A stretch of 64,000 bases of DNA from Bradyrhizobium sp. SZCCHNS1050 (GCF_032484785.1 NZ_JAUETR010000001.1:5025501-5089500), one strand, 5' to 3'; positions 17,222-27,044 are shown, counted from the first letter of the stretch. Program-made: numbers and translations. Notes: generated from the letters alone by a model not told the origin.

Positions 17222-18598
17222 ATGACTCCTGAGCAACCGGTCGGCGTGATCTATGTCGAGGACGACGAGGATGTCCGCATCGGCGCCGTCCAGGCGCTGC
17301 AGCTCGCCGGCCTGTCGGTGACGCCGTTCGCCTCCGCCGAAGCCGCAGGCGGAATCGTTCGCGCCGACATGCCGTTCGTGGTGGTCTCCGACGTGCGGCT
17401 GCGCGGCAAGAGCGGCACCGAGTGGCTGTCCGAGCTGCACCGGCTCGATCCGGACCTGCCGGTCATCCTGGTCACCGGTCATGGCGACATCTCGATGGCC
17501 GTGGAAGCGATGCGCAACGGCGCCTATGACTTCATCGAGAAGCCGTGCTCGTCGGAGCAGCTCGTCTCCGTCGTGCGCCGCGCCCTCGACAAGCGTCGCC
17601 TGACGCTCGAAGTCCGCACCTTGCGCTCGGCGCTCGCCGACCGCCAGGGCATCGAGGCGAGCCTGCTCGGGCGCTCGCCGCAGATCCAGGAGGTGCGCCG
17701 CCTCGTCGCCAATCTGGCCTCGACCAATGTCGACGTGACGATCTATGGCGAGACCGGCACCGGCAAGGACGTCGTCGCCCGTTGCCTGCACGCTCACAGC
17801 GCCCGGCGCGGCGGCAACTATGTCGCGGTGAATTGCGGCGGCCTGCCGGAATCACTGGTTGAGAGCGAATTGTTCGGCCACGAGGCCGGCGCCTTCACCG
17901 GCGCGACCAAGCAGCGGATCGGCAAGATCGAATATGCCCATGGCGGCACGCTGTTCCTCGACGAAATCGAGAGCATGCCGCTCAGCGTGCAGGTGAAGCT
18001 GCTGCGGGCGTTGCAGGACCGCTCGGTCGAGCGCGTCGGCTCCAACAAGCCCGTGGCGGTGGACTGCCGCGTGGTGGCGGCCAGCAAGGCCAATCTGCTC
18101 GAGCTCAGCGAGCAGAAGCTGTTCCGCGCCGATCTGTATTATCGTCTCGGCGTCGCCTTCATCGAGCTGCCTCCGTTGCGCGAACGCCGCGAGGATATCC
18201 CGATCCTGTTCGAGCACTTCACCCTCGAGGCCGCCAAGCGGTTCGAGCGCGACGCGCCGATCGTGAACGAGCAGACCATGTCGCTGCTGCTCGGCTACTC
18301 ATGGCCGGGCAACGTGCGCGAGTTGCGCAACGTCGCCGACCGCTTCGTGCTCGGTGTGCTCGACCGCAAGGTCCTCGACCGCTCGGGCGCCGCAGCCTCG
18401 GAGCTGTCGCTGCCACGGCAGTTGGAGAACATCGAGCGCTCGATCATCGAGGATGCGTTGCGCCGCAAGCTCGGCGACGTGCCGGCGACCGCGGCGCTGC
18501 TGAGCATTCCGAAGCAGACGCTTTACGACAAGATCAAGCGGCTCGCCGTGAAGGTCGATGGCATCCGCGAGGGCGCGCCGCTGCGGCCGCAGTCCTGA
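17222..18598 (+). CDS. dctD: C4-dicarboxylate response regulator DctD (sigma-54 activator)
   Basis: A 458-residue NtrC-type regulator. The receiver domain has an acidic pocket YVEDDED and phospho-acceptor D57 in VVSDVRLRGKSG, with Lys in FIEKP. The AAA+ domain has Walker A GETGTGKD, the sigma-54 contact loop GAFTGA (about residues 223-228), Walker B GGTLFLDEIE and YSWPGNVREL. The C-terminal Fis-type HTH includes ATAALLSIPKQTLYDKIKRL. It activates dctA from the sigma-54 promoter at 12051-12066. Its closeness to dctB (12 nt) indicates one transcript. Confidence 0.95.
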   Translation: MTPEQPVGVIYVEDDEDVRIGAVQALQLAGLSVTPFASAEAAGGIVRADMPFVVVSDVRLRGKSGTEWLSELHRLDPDLPVILVTGHGDISMAVEAMRNGAYDFIEKPCSSEQLVSVVRRALDKRRLTLEVRTLRSALADRQGIEASLLGRSPQIQEVRRLVANLASTNVDVTIYGETGTGKDVVARCLHAHSARRGGNYVAVNCGGLPESLVESELFGHEAGAFTGATKQRIGKIEYAHGGTLFLDEIESMPLSVQVKLLRALQDRSVERVGSNKPVAVDCRVVAASKANLLELSEQKLFRADLYYRLGVAFIELPPLRERREDIPILFEHFTLEAAKRFERDAPIVNEQTMSLLLGYSWPGNVRELRNVADRFVLGVLDRKVLDRSGAAASELSLPRQLENIERSIIEDALRRKLGDVPATAALLSIPKQTLYDKIKRLAVKVDGIREGAPLRPQS

Positions 18599-18785
18599 CC
18601 GTGGCTGCATCGCCAGCGCTCGTCCGCATCATCATCGCGTCGACGCCGACCGCCACTGCGCTCATCTGATGTTGCGACGCGCGACTTATGCTCCTCGCGG
18701 ACCCGGTCGTCCTGTGGCGGCAGGAAGGCATCTGTTCCATGCCGGCGATCAGGAACGAATGCTGGAGAAGGCTTGTTGAAGGATC

Positions 18786-19022
18786 ATGACAGGCCGAGAC
18801 ACCCGCGACCTGCGCTCCGGCGCCTACGACCCCGTCAGCAAGGACGGTCTGCCGCAGCCGCAACAGGTCAAGGACAAAACGACGCCCCACCAGCAGGAGC
18901 AGTGGGGCGCCGACGTGCGGGCCAAGCCGTTGCCCGGCACCGAGCCGGTGCTTCCGGAAGGGCTCAGGCGCGAGCGGCGTGATCCGCTCAATCGCAACAC
19001 TGGTCGCCGCGACACCGACTAG
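18786..19022 (+). CDS. Small hydrophilic protein of unknown function
   Basis: A 78-residue, very hydrophilic protein rich in Arg, Asp, Gln and Pro, probably disordered (DRRDT-type C terminus, KDKTTPHQQEQWG in the middle). No membrane segment or known motif. A weak AAGGA precedes the ATG by 2 nt, with a better GGAGAAGG further upstream. It is convergent with the RidA gene. The composition resembles small conserved hypothetical proteins of Bradyrhizobium, but I cannot name a family, and it may not be translated. Confidence 0.45.
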   Translation: MTGRDTRDLRSGAYDPVSKDGLPQPQQVKDKTTPHQQEQWGADVRAKPLPGTEPVLPEGLRRERRDPLNRNTGRRDTD

Positions 19023-19040
19023 TGCGCGGCGACCCAGCGC

Positions 19041-19391
19041 CTACTTCGCCGCGATCACCATGATCTCGACGGTGTATTGCGGCGCGGCAAGCCCGGCCTC
19101 TACGGTGGCGCGAGCCGGGGTGTTGCCGGCCGAGACCCAGCCGTCCCACACGGCGTTCATTTCGCCGAATGTCTTGATGTCGGTGAGGTAGATCGTCGCC
19201 GACAACAGCTTCGACTTGTCGGTGCCGGCCTTGGCGAGATGGCCGTCGATGATCGAGAGAATCTCCTCGGTCTGCTTGGTAACGCTTTCACCGGCCGTCT
19301 TCTGCGCGACGACGCCGGCGAGATAGACGGTATTGCCGTGAACGACGACCTGGCTCATGCGCGGGCCAATTTCGAAACGCTGGATCGACAT
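19041..19391 (-). CDS. RidA/YjgF family protein
   Basis: A 116-residue RidA-family protein, start at the ATG 19391 with GAGGAG upstream. Family features: VVVHGNTVYLAGVVA, KQTEEILSIIDGHLAKAGTDKSKLL, ATIYLTDIKTFGEMNAVWDGWV, and the C-terminal PARATVEAGLAAPQYTVEIMVIA with the Arg that contacts the substrate carboxylate and the Glu near the end. RidA proteins deaminate reactive enamines/imines; some subgroups belong to specific pathways. It points away from the ABC transporter operon, so the two may be divergently expressed from 19392-19678. Substrate unknown. Confidence 0.9.
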   Translation of the reverse strand: MSIQRFEIGPRMSQVVVHGNTVYLAGVVAQKTAGESVTKQTEEILSIIDGHLAKAGTDKSKLLSATIYLTDIKTFGEMNAVWDGWVSAGNTPARATVEAGLAAPQYTVEIMVIAAK

Positions 19392-19678
19392 CGAAGAACT
19401 CCTCAAAAGGTCAATTCGGGGCCTCTCCCTAGCGCGTGCGACGCGGCAACGCCAGTCGGCCGAATGGCCACTCTCGCCACCTTGGGGCGTGCGACCTTGC
19501 GTTGTCGACAGCGCCGCGGCACACGGAACGCGGCACTTCACGATGATCCGCCCTTGTCGCGCTGCAAGGCGGGCTTGCCCATGGGGCAGGCAAAGGCGGG
19601 CGTTTTCCGCGCTTGCACAGATATTTGAGACATGAAACATTCTGCGCGAGGTTGCTTTTTGAATGGCGGAGGGGCGTG

Positions 19679-20656
19679 ATGCGGAAACGATCGATGCTGG
19701 CGGCACTCGCGGCGATGGCTTTGGTGACGAGCGCGGGGCCGACATTCGCACAGCAGACGATCCGCGTCGGCTGGACCATCCCGGCGGAAGAATCCAAGTA
19801 CTGGATGATGAAGCGGCCCACCGAATTTCCGGATCTCGGCAAGACCTACAACATCGAGTGGACCCAGTTCCAGGGAACGGCACCGATGACGCAGGCGCTC
19901 GCCGCCGGCGCGCTCGACTGCGCCACGCAGGCGCCGCTGTCGCTGGCGAACGGCGTGGTCGGCGGCGGCCTCAAGGCCTACATCGTCGCCCAGCACGTCT
20001 ATGAGAAGCCGGGCGGTTTCTCGGTCTACTGGGCGGTCAAGGACGATTCCCCGATCAAGACCATCGCCGACCTGAAGGGCAAGACGGTCGGCATTTCCGT
20101 GATCGGTGGCGGCACGCAGGGGCCGTTCAACATGCTGCTGAAGCAGGCCGGGCTCGATCCCGCCAAGGACATCAAGCTGGTCGAGGTCGGCTTCGCGGTG
20201 TCGGAGGATGCGCTGCGCCAGGGCCGCGTCGACGCCGTCAACATGAATCAACCCTTTGCAGCGCGCGCCGAGGCCAAGGGCGGCACCCGCAAGCTGTTCT
20301 CGCTGTCCGAGGCGATGCCGAACATCGTGCACATCCTCGAGGCCTGCCGCGCCGACTTCGTCGACAAGAACCCGGAGCTGGTGAAGGCCTATGTCCGCGA
20401 CATCACGACGGGCATGAAGAAGGCGCTCGCCAATCGCGACGAGACCTTGAAGGTGGTGTCGGAGGTCATGAAGGCGCCGGTTGCCGTCATCGACACCTAT
20501 CTGCTGAAGGACAATGATTTCGGCCGCGATCCGGTCGCCGCGCCGAACTTCCCGGCGATCCAGAAGATGCTCGACATCTACGCCGAGACCGGCATGCTGC
20601 CGAAGCTCGACGTCGCCCAGTTCAAGCATCCGACGATCGTCGCGCCGATCCAGTAG
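19679..20656 (+). CDS. ABC transporter substrate-binding protein (NMT1/SsuA/TauA type)
   Basis: A 325-residue protein from the ATG at 19679, preceded by CGGAGGGG. A Sec signal ([19 protein letters not shown]) is followed by [18 protein letters not shown] and [13 protein letters not shown]. The middle has [20 protein letters not shown] and [17 protein letters not shown], the pattern of SsuA/TauA/NMT1-like periplasmic binding proteins. This family delivers small anionic or heterocyclic compounds (sulfonates, thiamine precursors, nitrate, aromatic acids) to an SsuBC-type transporter; the matching ATPase and permeases are downstream. The nearby NicX-like and dehydratase genes suggest a carbon/nitrogen source, possibly a pyridine. 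Confidence 0.85.
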   Translation: MRKRSMLAALAAMALVTSAGPTFAQQTIRVGWTIPAEESKYWMMKRPTEFPDLGKTYNIEWTQFQGTAPMTQALAAGALDCATQAPLSLANGVVGGGLKAYIVAQHVYEKPGGFSVYWAVKDDSPIKTIADLKGKTVGISVIGGGTQGPFNMLLKQAGLDPAKDIKLVEVGFAVSEDALRQGRVDAVNMNQPFAARAEAKGGTRKLFSLSEAMPNIVHILEACRADFVDKNPELVKAYVRDITTGMKKALANRDETLKVVSEVMKAPVAVIDTYLLKDNDFGRDPVAAPNFPAIQKMLDIYAETGMLPKLDVAQFKHPTIVAPIQ

Positions 20657-20679
20657 GCGGCCGGCGCGGAGCCTTGTCG

Positions 20680-22386
20680 ATGAGGAAGCTGCGATCGCGC
20701 GTGACGGTGGAGGGGCTCGATCGCGCCCCGCACCGCGCCTTCATGCGCGCGATGGGGCTGGATGATGCCGACATCGCCAAGCCGATGATCGGCGTCGTCA
20801 GCCAGAAGGGCGAGCAGACGCCCTGCAACATGACGCACGACTTCCAGGTCGATGCGGCCAAGACGGGCATCTCGGAGGCCGGCGGCACGCCGCGCGAGTT
20901 CGCCACCGTCTCGGTCTCCGACGGCATCAGCATGAACCACGAGGGAATGAAGTTCTCTCTGTTCTCGCGCGAGCTGATTGCCGACTCCATCGAGGCCGTC
21001 GTCCATGGCCTCGCCTATGACGCGCTGATCGGCTTCGGCGGCTGCGACAAGACCTTGCCCGGCGTCATGATGGGCATGGTCCGCTGCAACGTGCCGTCGA
21101 TCTTCATCTATGGCGGCAGCGCGCTGCCCGGCAACTACCAGGGCCGGACGCTCACGGTGCTCGATTCTTACGAGGCCGTCGGCAGCTACATGACCGGCGA
21201 GATCGATGCACGGACGCTCGAAGGCATCGAGCGGACCTGCCTCCCGACGATCGGCGCCTGCGCCGGGCAGTTCACCGCCAACACCATGGGCATGCTGTCG
21301 GAGGCGATGGGCCTGTCGATGCCCAACGTCTCGATGATTCCCGGCGTCTATGCCGAGCGAGCCCACGTCGCGCGTCAGGCCGGACGCCTGATCATGCAGA
21401 TGCTCGCGCGCGGCGGGCCGCTGCCGCGCGACATCGTCACCCGCAAGGCGCTGGAGAACGGGGCGGCCATTGTCGCGGCCACCGGCGGCTCCACCAACGC
21501 CGCGCTGCATCTGCCGGCGATCGCCAATGAGGCCGGCATCCGTTTCACGCTCGACGATGTCGGCGAGGTCTTCGCGAGCACGCCGCTGATCGGCAATCTC
21601 AGGCCGGGCGGCAAGTACACGGCGAAGGACGTCTACGACATCGGCGGCGCCGCCGTTGTGATCCGCGCGCTGATCGAGAGCGGCCACATCGACGGCTCCT
21701 GCATCACGGTCACCGGCCGCACGCTGGCTGAGGAATATGGCGCGGCCAATGCGCCGGACGGCGAGATCGTGTTCAGCCCGGCCAGGCCGATCATGGCGGA
21801 TGGCGGCGTCGCTGTCCTCAAGGGCAACCTCGCGCCCGACGGCGCCGTCATCAAGGTTGCCGGCCTCAAGAACCTGGTGTTCGAGGGCCGCGCGCGGGTG
21901 TTCGAGGACGAGGAGGCCTGCGTCGCCGCGGTGCGCGCACGCAACTATCAGGCCGGCGAGGTGCTGATCATCCGCAACGAGGGTCCGGTCGGCGGTCCTG
22001 GGATGCGCGAGATGCTCGGCGTCACGGCGCTGATCTATGGCCAGGGCATGGGCGAGAAGGTCGCGCTGATCACCGACGGCCGCTTCTCCGGCGCCACCCG
22101 CGGCATCTGCATCGGCTATGTCTCGCCGGAAGCCTTCGTCGGCGGTCCGCTGGCGCTGGTGCAAGACGGCGATCCGATCCGCATCGATGCGAAGGCGCGC
22201 ACGCTCGACGTGCTGCTCGATGAGTCCGAGCTCGCGGTGCGTCGCAGCGCGTGGTCGCAGCGGCCGCCGCGGCACAGGGCAGGGGCACTGGCGAAATACG
22301 CGAAACTCGTTGGGCAGGCACCGCTCGGCGCCGTGACTCACGAAGGGCCGGCCGAATGGCCCTGGTTCGATCAGGACCGGGAATGA
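20680..22386 (+). CDS. IlvD/Edd-family dehydratase
   Basis: A 568-residue member of the dihydroxy-acid/sugar-acid dehydratase family. The Fe-S cysteines are in [17 protein letters not shown] and [17 protein letters not shown]. Other family motifs: [34 protein letters not shown], and [21 protein letters not shown]. It eliminates water from a 2,3-dihydroxy acid to give a 2-keto acid. It is the right size for IlvD, but lying inside an ABC transporter operon rather than with ilv genes suggests a catabolic dehydratase of sugar-acid or related substrates. ATG at 20680; a TTG at 20674 is an alternative. Gene order: 23 nt after the binding protein gene, 105 nt before the ATPase gene. Confidence 0.87.
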   Translation: MRKLRSRVTVEGLDRAPHRAFMRAMGLDDADIAKPMIGVVSQKGEQTPCNMTHDFQVDAAKTGISEAGGTPREFATVSVSDGISMNHEGMKFSLFSRELIADSIEAVVHGLAYDALIGFGGCDKTLPGVMMGMVRCNVPSIFIYGGSALPGNYQGRTLTVLDSYEAVGSYMTGEIDARTLEGIERTCLPTIGACAGQFTANTMGMLSEAMGLSMPNVSMIPGVYAERAHVARQAGRLIMQMLARGGPLPRDIVTRKALENGAAIVAATGGSTNAALHLPAIANEAGIRFTLDDVGEVFASTPLIGNLRPGGKYTAKDVYDIGGAAVVIRALIESGHIDGSCITVTGRTLAEEYGAANAPDGEIVFSPARPIMADGGVAVLKGNLAPDGAVIKVAGLKNLVFEGRARVFEDEEACVAAVRARNYQAGEVLIIRNEGPVGGPGMREMLGVTALIYGQGMGEKVALITDGRFSGATRGICIGYVSPEAFVGGPLALVQDGDPIRIDAKARTLDVLLDESELAVRRSAWSQRPPRHRAGALAKYAKLVGQAPLGAVTHEGPAEWPWFDQDRE

Positions 22387-22491
22387 TCCGCGCGTGGCGA
22401 CGATTGGCAGGTTTCTTGCTAATCTGCGGCAGTCTGTCTTGCCTGATTTCACGGAGCGTTTGAGCGTGCTGCATCGGAAAGAGAAGCCGAC

Positions 22492-23337
22492 ATGGACGTG
22501 ACCCCGATCCGCCCCGGCCAGCTCGCGGGCACTCCGCTCGGCCGTCGCGCGGCCACGCCGATCATCGAGATCGATCACGTGTCGCAGGTGTTCAAGACCT
22601 CGTCGCGCCGCGACCACACCGCGCTGTCGGACATTTCGCTGACGGTCGGCGAGGGCGCCTTCGTCTCGATCCTCGGTCCCTCCGGCTGCGGCAAGTCGAC
22701 CTTGCTCTACATCGTCGGTGGCTTCGTCAGCCCGACCAGCGGCACCGCGAAAATGAAGGGCAAGCCGATCACCGGTCCCGGCACCGATCGCGGCCCGGTG
22801 TTCCAGGAGTTCGCGCTGTTTCCCTGGAAGAGCGTGCTCGGCAACGTCATGTATGGTCCGCTGCAGCAGGGCAAGAAGCCGGCGAAGGCCGAGGCGCTCG
22901 CGCGGACTTTGCTCGCCATGGTCGGACTTACCGGCTTCGAGAAATTCTATCCCAAGGAGCTCTCCGGCGGCATGAAGCAGCGCGTCGCGCTGGCCCGCAC
23001 GCTGGCCTACGGGCCGGAGGTGCTGCTGATGGACGAGCCGTTCGGCGCGCTCGACGCGCATACGCGCACGCGGCTGCAGAACGACCTGCTCGACATCTGG
23101 GAGCGCGACCGTAAGACGGTCCTGTTCGTGACCCACTCGGTCGAGGAAGCCGTGTTCCTGTCCGACAAGGTCGTCATGATGTCGCGCTCGCCCGGCCGAA
23201 TCCGCGAGGTGATCGACATCGATCTGCCCCGGCCGCGCCGCCGCGAGGAACTGCTGCTGGACCCGCGCTATCAGAAATACATCGTCGACATCGAGCGCAT
23301 GTTCGACGATTCCGGTGACAACGAGCTGCCGTCATGA
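22492..23337 (+). CDS. ABC transporter ATP-binding protein (SsuB/TauB type)
   Basis: A 281-residue ATPase with Walker A GPSGCGKST, Q-loop VFQEFALFPWKSVLGNV, signature LSGGMKQRVALARTLA, Walker B VLLMDEPFGALDAHTR and the H-loop FVTHSVEEAVFLSDKV. The VFQ..LFPW pattern and C-terminal DIERMFDD are typical of the nitrate/sulfonate/taurine subfamily, matching the binding protein upstream and the two permeases downstream. It overlaps the first permease gene by 4 nt (ATGA). Confidence 0.93.
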   Translation: MDVTPIRPGQLAGTPLGRRAATPIIEIDHVSQVFKTSSRRDHTALSDISLTVGEGAFVSILGPSGCGKSTLLYIVGGFVSPTSGTAKMKGKPITGPGTDRGPVFQEFALFPWKSVLGNVMYGPLQQGKKPAKAEALARTLLAMVGLTGFEKFYPKELSGGMKQRVALARTLAYGPEVLLMDEPFGALDAHTRTRLQNDLLDIWERDRKTVLFVTHSVEEAVFLSDKVVMMSRSPGRIREVIDIDLPRPRRREELLLDPRYQKYIVDIERMFDDSGDNELPS

Positions 23338-24110
23338 ATGGTCTGTCGAAGCCGCTCGCGCCGATTCTGGCCTGCTGCGGCCTGCTGCTGGCTTGGCAGC
23401 TCGCCTCGCTCGGGCTCAAGAACGACAGCTTCCCGACCGCGCTGGAATCGCTGCGCGCGATCCCGCCGATCCTCACCGACAAGGAATCCCTGATCAACAT
23501 CATGGCCTCGCTGCGGCGGATGGCGATCGGCTTCGCGCTCGCGCTTGCGTTCTCGATTCCGCTCGGGTTGCTGATGGGGCGCAGCCGGTCGACCGCCGCC
23601 TTCTTCAATCCGCTGCTGATGCTGATCTACCCGGTGCCGAAGGCGGCGCTGATGCCGATCATCATGCTGTGGCTCGGCGTCGGCGACATCTCCAAGACGC
23701 TGGTGATCTTCCTCGGCGTCAGCCTTCCGGTGATCTACCACAGCTTCGAGGGCGCCAAGGCGGTCGAGGAGAAGATGCTGTGGTCGGGCGCGGCGATGGG
23801 GCTCTCGGCCGGCGAGCGCCTGCTGCGCATCGTCCTGCCCGCAGCCTTGCCGGAGATCCTGACCGGCTGCCGTACCGGCCTGGTGCTGGCGCTGATCACG
23901 ATGGTCACCAGCGAGATGATCGCGCGGCAGTCCGGCGCCGGCAACATCCTGTTCAACGCGCTCGACATGGGCCAGTACGACACGGTGTTCGCGATGATCA
24001 TCATCATCGGCGCCATGGGCATCTGCCTCGATGCGGCGTTCGAGGTCGTCAGGCGCTGGCTGGTGCGCTGGTCCGAGCCGCAGTTCGACATGCCGCTGAG
24101 CTTCTCATGA
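23334..24110 (+). CDS. ABC transporter permease (SsuC/TauC type), first
   Basis: A 258-residue BPD-type permease with about six hydrophobic segments and the cytoplasmic coupling loop EEKMLWSGAAMGLSAGERLL followed by RIVLPAALPEILTGCRTGL, the EAA motif of this subfamily. It starts in an ATGA overlap with the ATPase gene and ends in an ATGA overlap with the second permease, so the transporter has two different permease subunits rather than a homodimer. Confidence 0.92.
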   Translation: MNGLSKPLAPILACCGLLLAWQLASLGLKNDSFPTALESLRAIPPILTDKESLINIMASLRRMAIGFALALAFSIPLGLLMGRSRSTAAFFNPLLMLIYPVPKAALMPIIMLWLGVGDISKTLVIFLGVSLPVIYHSFEGAKAVEEKMLWSGAAMGLSAGERLLRIVLPAALPEILTGCRTGLVLALITMVTSEMIARQSGAGNILFNALDMGQYDTVFAMIIIIGAMGICLDAAFEVVRRWLVRWSEPQFDMPLSFS

Positions 24111-24868
24111 CGCGCACCTCCAACGACATCCTGCTGGGCGCCGCGCCGATCGTGCTGGTCCTGCTGCTGTGGCAGGGGCTGGTGTCGTTCGGCTACGCGC
24201 CGCCGACCCTGCTGCCGCCGCCGGGACAGGTGTTCCTGCGCATGGGCCAGCAACTCACCAGCGTCACCTTCCAACAGGACATCGTGGCGACGCTGTTCCG
24301 GCTGTTCGCGGGCTTTGCGATCGCCGTGGTGCTCGGTGTTTCCCTGGGAATTGCCGCCGCGGTGAGCCCGCCTGTCAACGCCGCCGTCAAGCCGATCGTG
24401 CGCGTGCTGGCGCCGCTGCCGAAGGTCGCGCTCTATCCGGCCTTCCTGCTGCTGCTCGGCTTCGGCCACGAATCCAAGATCATGCTGGTGGCGGCGGATG
24501 CGCTGTTTCCGATCCTGCTGTCGAGCTATTACGGCGCCGCCACGGTCGAGCAGAAGCTGATCTGGTCGGCGCTCGCCGCCGGGACGCCGCCGCGCGACGT
24601 CCTGTGGAAGGTGGTGCTGCCGGCCGCGATGCCCTCGATCCTGACCGGTTGCCGCATCGGCCTCGTGATCTCCTGCATCGTCGTGTTCCTGGCCGAGATG
24701 ATCACCTCGACCGACGGGCTCGGTCACGTGCTGGTGACCGCCGCGCGCACCTTCCAGGCCGTCGACATGTTCGTGCCGCTGATCACGATCTCGCTGCTGG
24801 GCCTCATTCTCAACGCCCTGCTGCAAGGCCTGCGCGCTTATCTGCTGCGCGGCTTCCCCTCGGTCTGA
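24107..24868 (+). CDS. ABC transporter permease (SsuC/TauC type), second
   Basis: A 253-residue BPD-type permease. Hydrophobic helices and the EAA loop LIWSALAAGTPPRDVLWKVV-LPAAMPSILTGCRIGL are visible. It begins with ATGACGCGC in the ATGA overlap with the first permease. The two permeases are clearly related but diverged, so they probably form a heterodimer. An open frame extends upstream within the first permease, but that part is an overlap shadow. Confidence 0.92.
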   Translation: MTRTSNDILLGAAPIVLVLLLWQGLVSFGYAPPTLLPPPGQVFLRMGQQLTSVTFQQDIVATLFRLFAGFAIAVVLGVSLGIAAAVSPPVNAAVKPIVRVLAPLPKVALYPAFLLLLGFGHESKIMLVAADALFPILLSSYYGAATVEQKLIWSALAAGTPPRDVLWKVVLPAAMPSILTGCRIGLVISCIVVFLAEMITSTDGLGHVLVTAARTFQAVDMFVPLITISLLGLILNALLQGLRAYLLRGFPSV

Positions 24869-24900
24869 TAACAACACAACGACAATCGGGAGAACGACCA

Positions 24901-25946
24901 TGCTGGCGGATCGCATCGAGGCGAAATGGATCGACGCATTCTGTGAGATCTTCGAGCGCTGCGCCGTGAAGGCGGGCGACACCGCTGCGATCCTGTCGGA
25001 GACGCAGTCGCGCGCGCTCAACGTGCACATCGCCGAACTGGCGCTGCTGCGCATGGGTGCGCGTCCGTTCCACGTGGTGGTGCCGACGCCGCGCAACAAG
25101 CATCCCGTTCCCGTCCGTTCGACCGGCGCGTCGGAGGCGATCGGCAAGCTCGGGCCGGTGGTCTCAGCGCTTCAGCAGGCCGGCTTCGTCGTCGACTGTA
25201 CCATCGAAGGCCTGATGCATGCGGTGGAGACGCCGGAGATCCTGAAGGCCGGCGCGCGCATCCTGGTGATCTCCAACGAGCATCCCGAGGCGCTCGAGCG
25301 CATGGTGCCGGACTCGGCGCTCGAAAAGCGGGTGCGCGCCGCCGCCAAGATGCTGCGCGGAACCAAGCGGATGCGCGTGACGTCGAAGGCCGGCACCGAC
25401 CTCGACGTGATCATGGAGGGCGCCTCCACCGTCGGCGTATGGGGCTGGACCGATCGTCCGGGCACCCTGGCGCACTGGCCGGGTGGCATCGTCGTCAGCT
25501 TCCCCAAGAGCAAATCGGTCAACGGCACCATCGTGATGGCGCCCGGAGACATCAACCTCACCTTCAAGCGTTATCTGAGTTCGCCTGTCACGATGACCCT
25601 GCGCGACGACTACGTCACCGATCTGGCAGGCGAGGGCGCCGACGCAGCGATGATGCGATCTTATCTCGCGTCCTGGGGCGACCGCGAGGCATACGCCGTG
25701 TCGCATGTCGGCTGGGGCATGAACCCCGGCGCGCGCTACGAGGCGCTGGCCATGTACGACCAGCGCGACACCAACGGCACCGAGCTGCGCGCCGTCCCCG
25801 GCAACTTCCTGTTCTCCACCGGCGCCAACGAATTCGCCGGCCGCTACACGGCGGGTCATTTCGACCTGCCGATGATGGGCACCACGATCGAGCTGGACGG
25901 TGTGGCCGTGATCAAGCACGGCGTGCTGCAGGACGTGTTCGGATAG
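24901..25946 (+). CDS. NicX-like 2,5-dihydroxypyridine 5,6-dioxygenase family protein (M29-type fold)
   Basis: A 348-residue protein resembling NicX and related metalloproteins of the M29 leucyl aminopeptidase fold. The putative metal ligands are H269 (AYAVSHVGWGMNPGARYEAL) and H320/D322 (YTAGHFDLPMMGTT), nearly the same spacing as the His-His-Asp Fe(II) triad of Pseudomonas NicX (H265, H318, D320 as I recall). NicX opens the ring of 2,5-dihydroxypyridine to N-formylmaleamate in nicotinate degradation. Other nic genes (formamidase, maleamate amidase) are absent here, so it could act on another ring. It follows the second permease by 32 nt and is likely co-transcribed with the transporter. Confidence 0.7.
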
Positions 25947-25994
25947 AGTCCTGCGCATTCTACTGGCGAGCTGCCGCCGCGGCGGTAGTGCGCT

Positions 25995-26198
25995 CCCCTC
26001 CCCCTTGCGGGGAGGGGGCGGGGGTGGGGGTCCCCATACGCTGAACTTCGTTGTGGGCACAACTGCTCGTACCCAAACCTCCACTGTGAGACGCGTGGGG
26101 CCGCAACACGCCATCGGTTGATCGATGCAGGGCTCTTGTGCTCCAAGCACAACTCGTGGGCCCCCACCCCCAACCCCTCCCCGCAAGGGGGAGGGGGG
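25995..26198. repeat. Intergenic inverted repeat with about 40-bp GC-rich arms
   Basis: The left arm (25995-26035, CCCCTCCCCCTTGCGGGGAG at its start) and the right arm (about 26158-26198, ending CCGCAAGGGGGAGGGG) are near-perfect reverse complements separated by about 120 bases. The arms themselves can fold. This is a common form of palindromic repeat in Bradyrhizobium-like genomes and could also stop transcription after the NicX-like gene. Open frames over it are not genes. Confidence 0.75.
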
Positions 26199-26329
26199 CG
26201 CACCGTCCTCACGGGGCGGGCCGGCCCAAATGACAAGCGCCGAGACAGAATCATCTCGTTATTCTGTTAAAAATAATCTTCTTGCTATTTTTCGGAAATC
26301 ATGGTTCTCTCTCTGCATCCCGCCTCACT

Positions 26330-26700
26330 GCGGAGGGGCGTTGCGCGCGATCGTCACGACACGCGAGGTGGGGATGCGATGGCCGCGAGAGATCGCAGCG
26401 TCTTCTTACGAGGGCGCGGACGAACGATCGCTCGCGGACGTGAAGTCGCAGCGTCCTGATACCCCGATGCTGGTATCAAGTCGCGTCGGCCTGAGTGCCG
26501 CGCGGTGATGGTGGCCAACAAGCCCGGCGCACCAGGGAGACTGCGTATAAGCGTTAGACCCATCGCGCAGGGAATGCCGGCGTGTTCGGCTTTGCCTGTG
26601 GTACCTGCCGCCTGCATTTTTTTCGCAGGCGGGCCATGGGTGAGGCCTTCACCCGGCATTCCCTGCGCCCTCTGCATGATTCGCGAGGGACCCATTCGAT
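26330..26700 (+). repeat. Dispersed intergenic repeat, copy 1
   Basis: Shares long blocks with the reverse complement of 43340-43690. The best conserved block includes TGGTGGCCAACAAGCCCGGC and GCACCAGGGAGAC, then GCGTATAAG, ATCGCGCAGGGAA and TGCCGGC; a second block is GTCCTGATACCCCGA. Inside it is a palindrome with CCCGGCATTCCCTGCGCCCT near the right end. No transposase is present. Frames over it give low-complexity peptides that are probably annotated as hypothetical proteins in related genomes. It looks like a non-autonomous repeat. Confidence 0.7.
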
Positions 26701-26877
26701 GCATGACTCGGGCGAGATGCGCCGCGAGAACGACCAGTTATGCCGTAGCTGTTTATTTGGCCCGCTGTTTGAGCCGTGAACCCACCCCACCCACCGCCGT
26801 CGGCGTTCGCCGGGACGACGTCGGAGTTCGTTGATGTCGTTGCGGTCAACATTCGCGAGAGGCGAAGATCACCGCAG

Positions 26878-27022
26878 CCGTAGGGTGGGCAAAGCGGCCA
26901 CCCGCAGGGCGGTTGCGTGCGCACCGTAGATCCACGCAATCGGCGCGACTGGTGGGCACGGCGCGCGAGAGATCGTCACGATCCGGCGACGGCGTGGCGC
27001 GCCTTTGCCCACCTCACGGCTC
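26878..27022. repeat. GTAGGGTGGGCAAAG-type inverted repeat, copy 1
   Basis: The left end GTAGGGTGGGCAAAGCG and the right end CGCCTTTGCCCACCTCACGG are an inverted repeat around about 110 bases. The same ends occur at 44221-44372. With the two elements before it, this fills the 1.1-kb gap between the NicX-like gene and the 3-hydroxyacyl-CoA dehydrogenase. Nothing else supportable is in 25947-27044. Confidence 0.65.
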
Positions 27023-27044
27023 CGTTGCTGCCGCGTGCTCCGCC

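Noticed and set aside
20578..23136. Open frame of 852 codons on the minus strand opposite the dehydratase and ATPase genes
   Set aside because: Antisense shadow of conserved genes with catalytic motifs on the plus strand.
26505..26834. Small open frames over the repeat block, resembling hypothetical proteins
   Set aside because: They coincide with a repeated non-coding element also found inverted at 43340-43690; composition is low-complexity and no ribosome site is seen.
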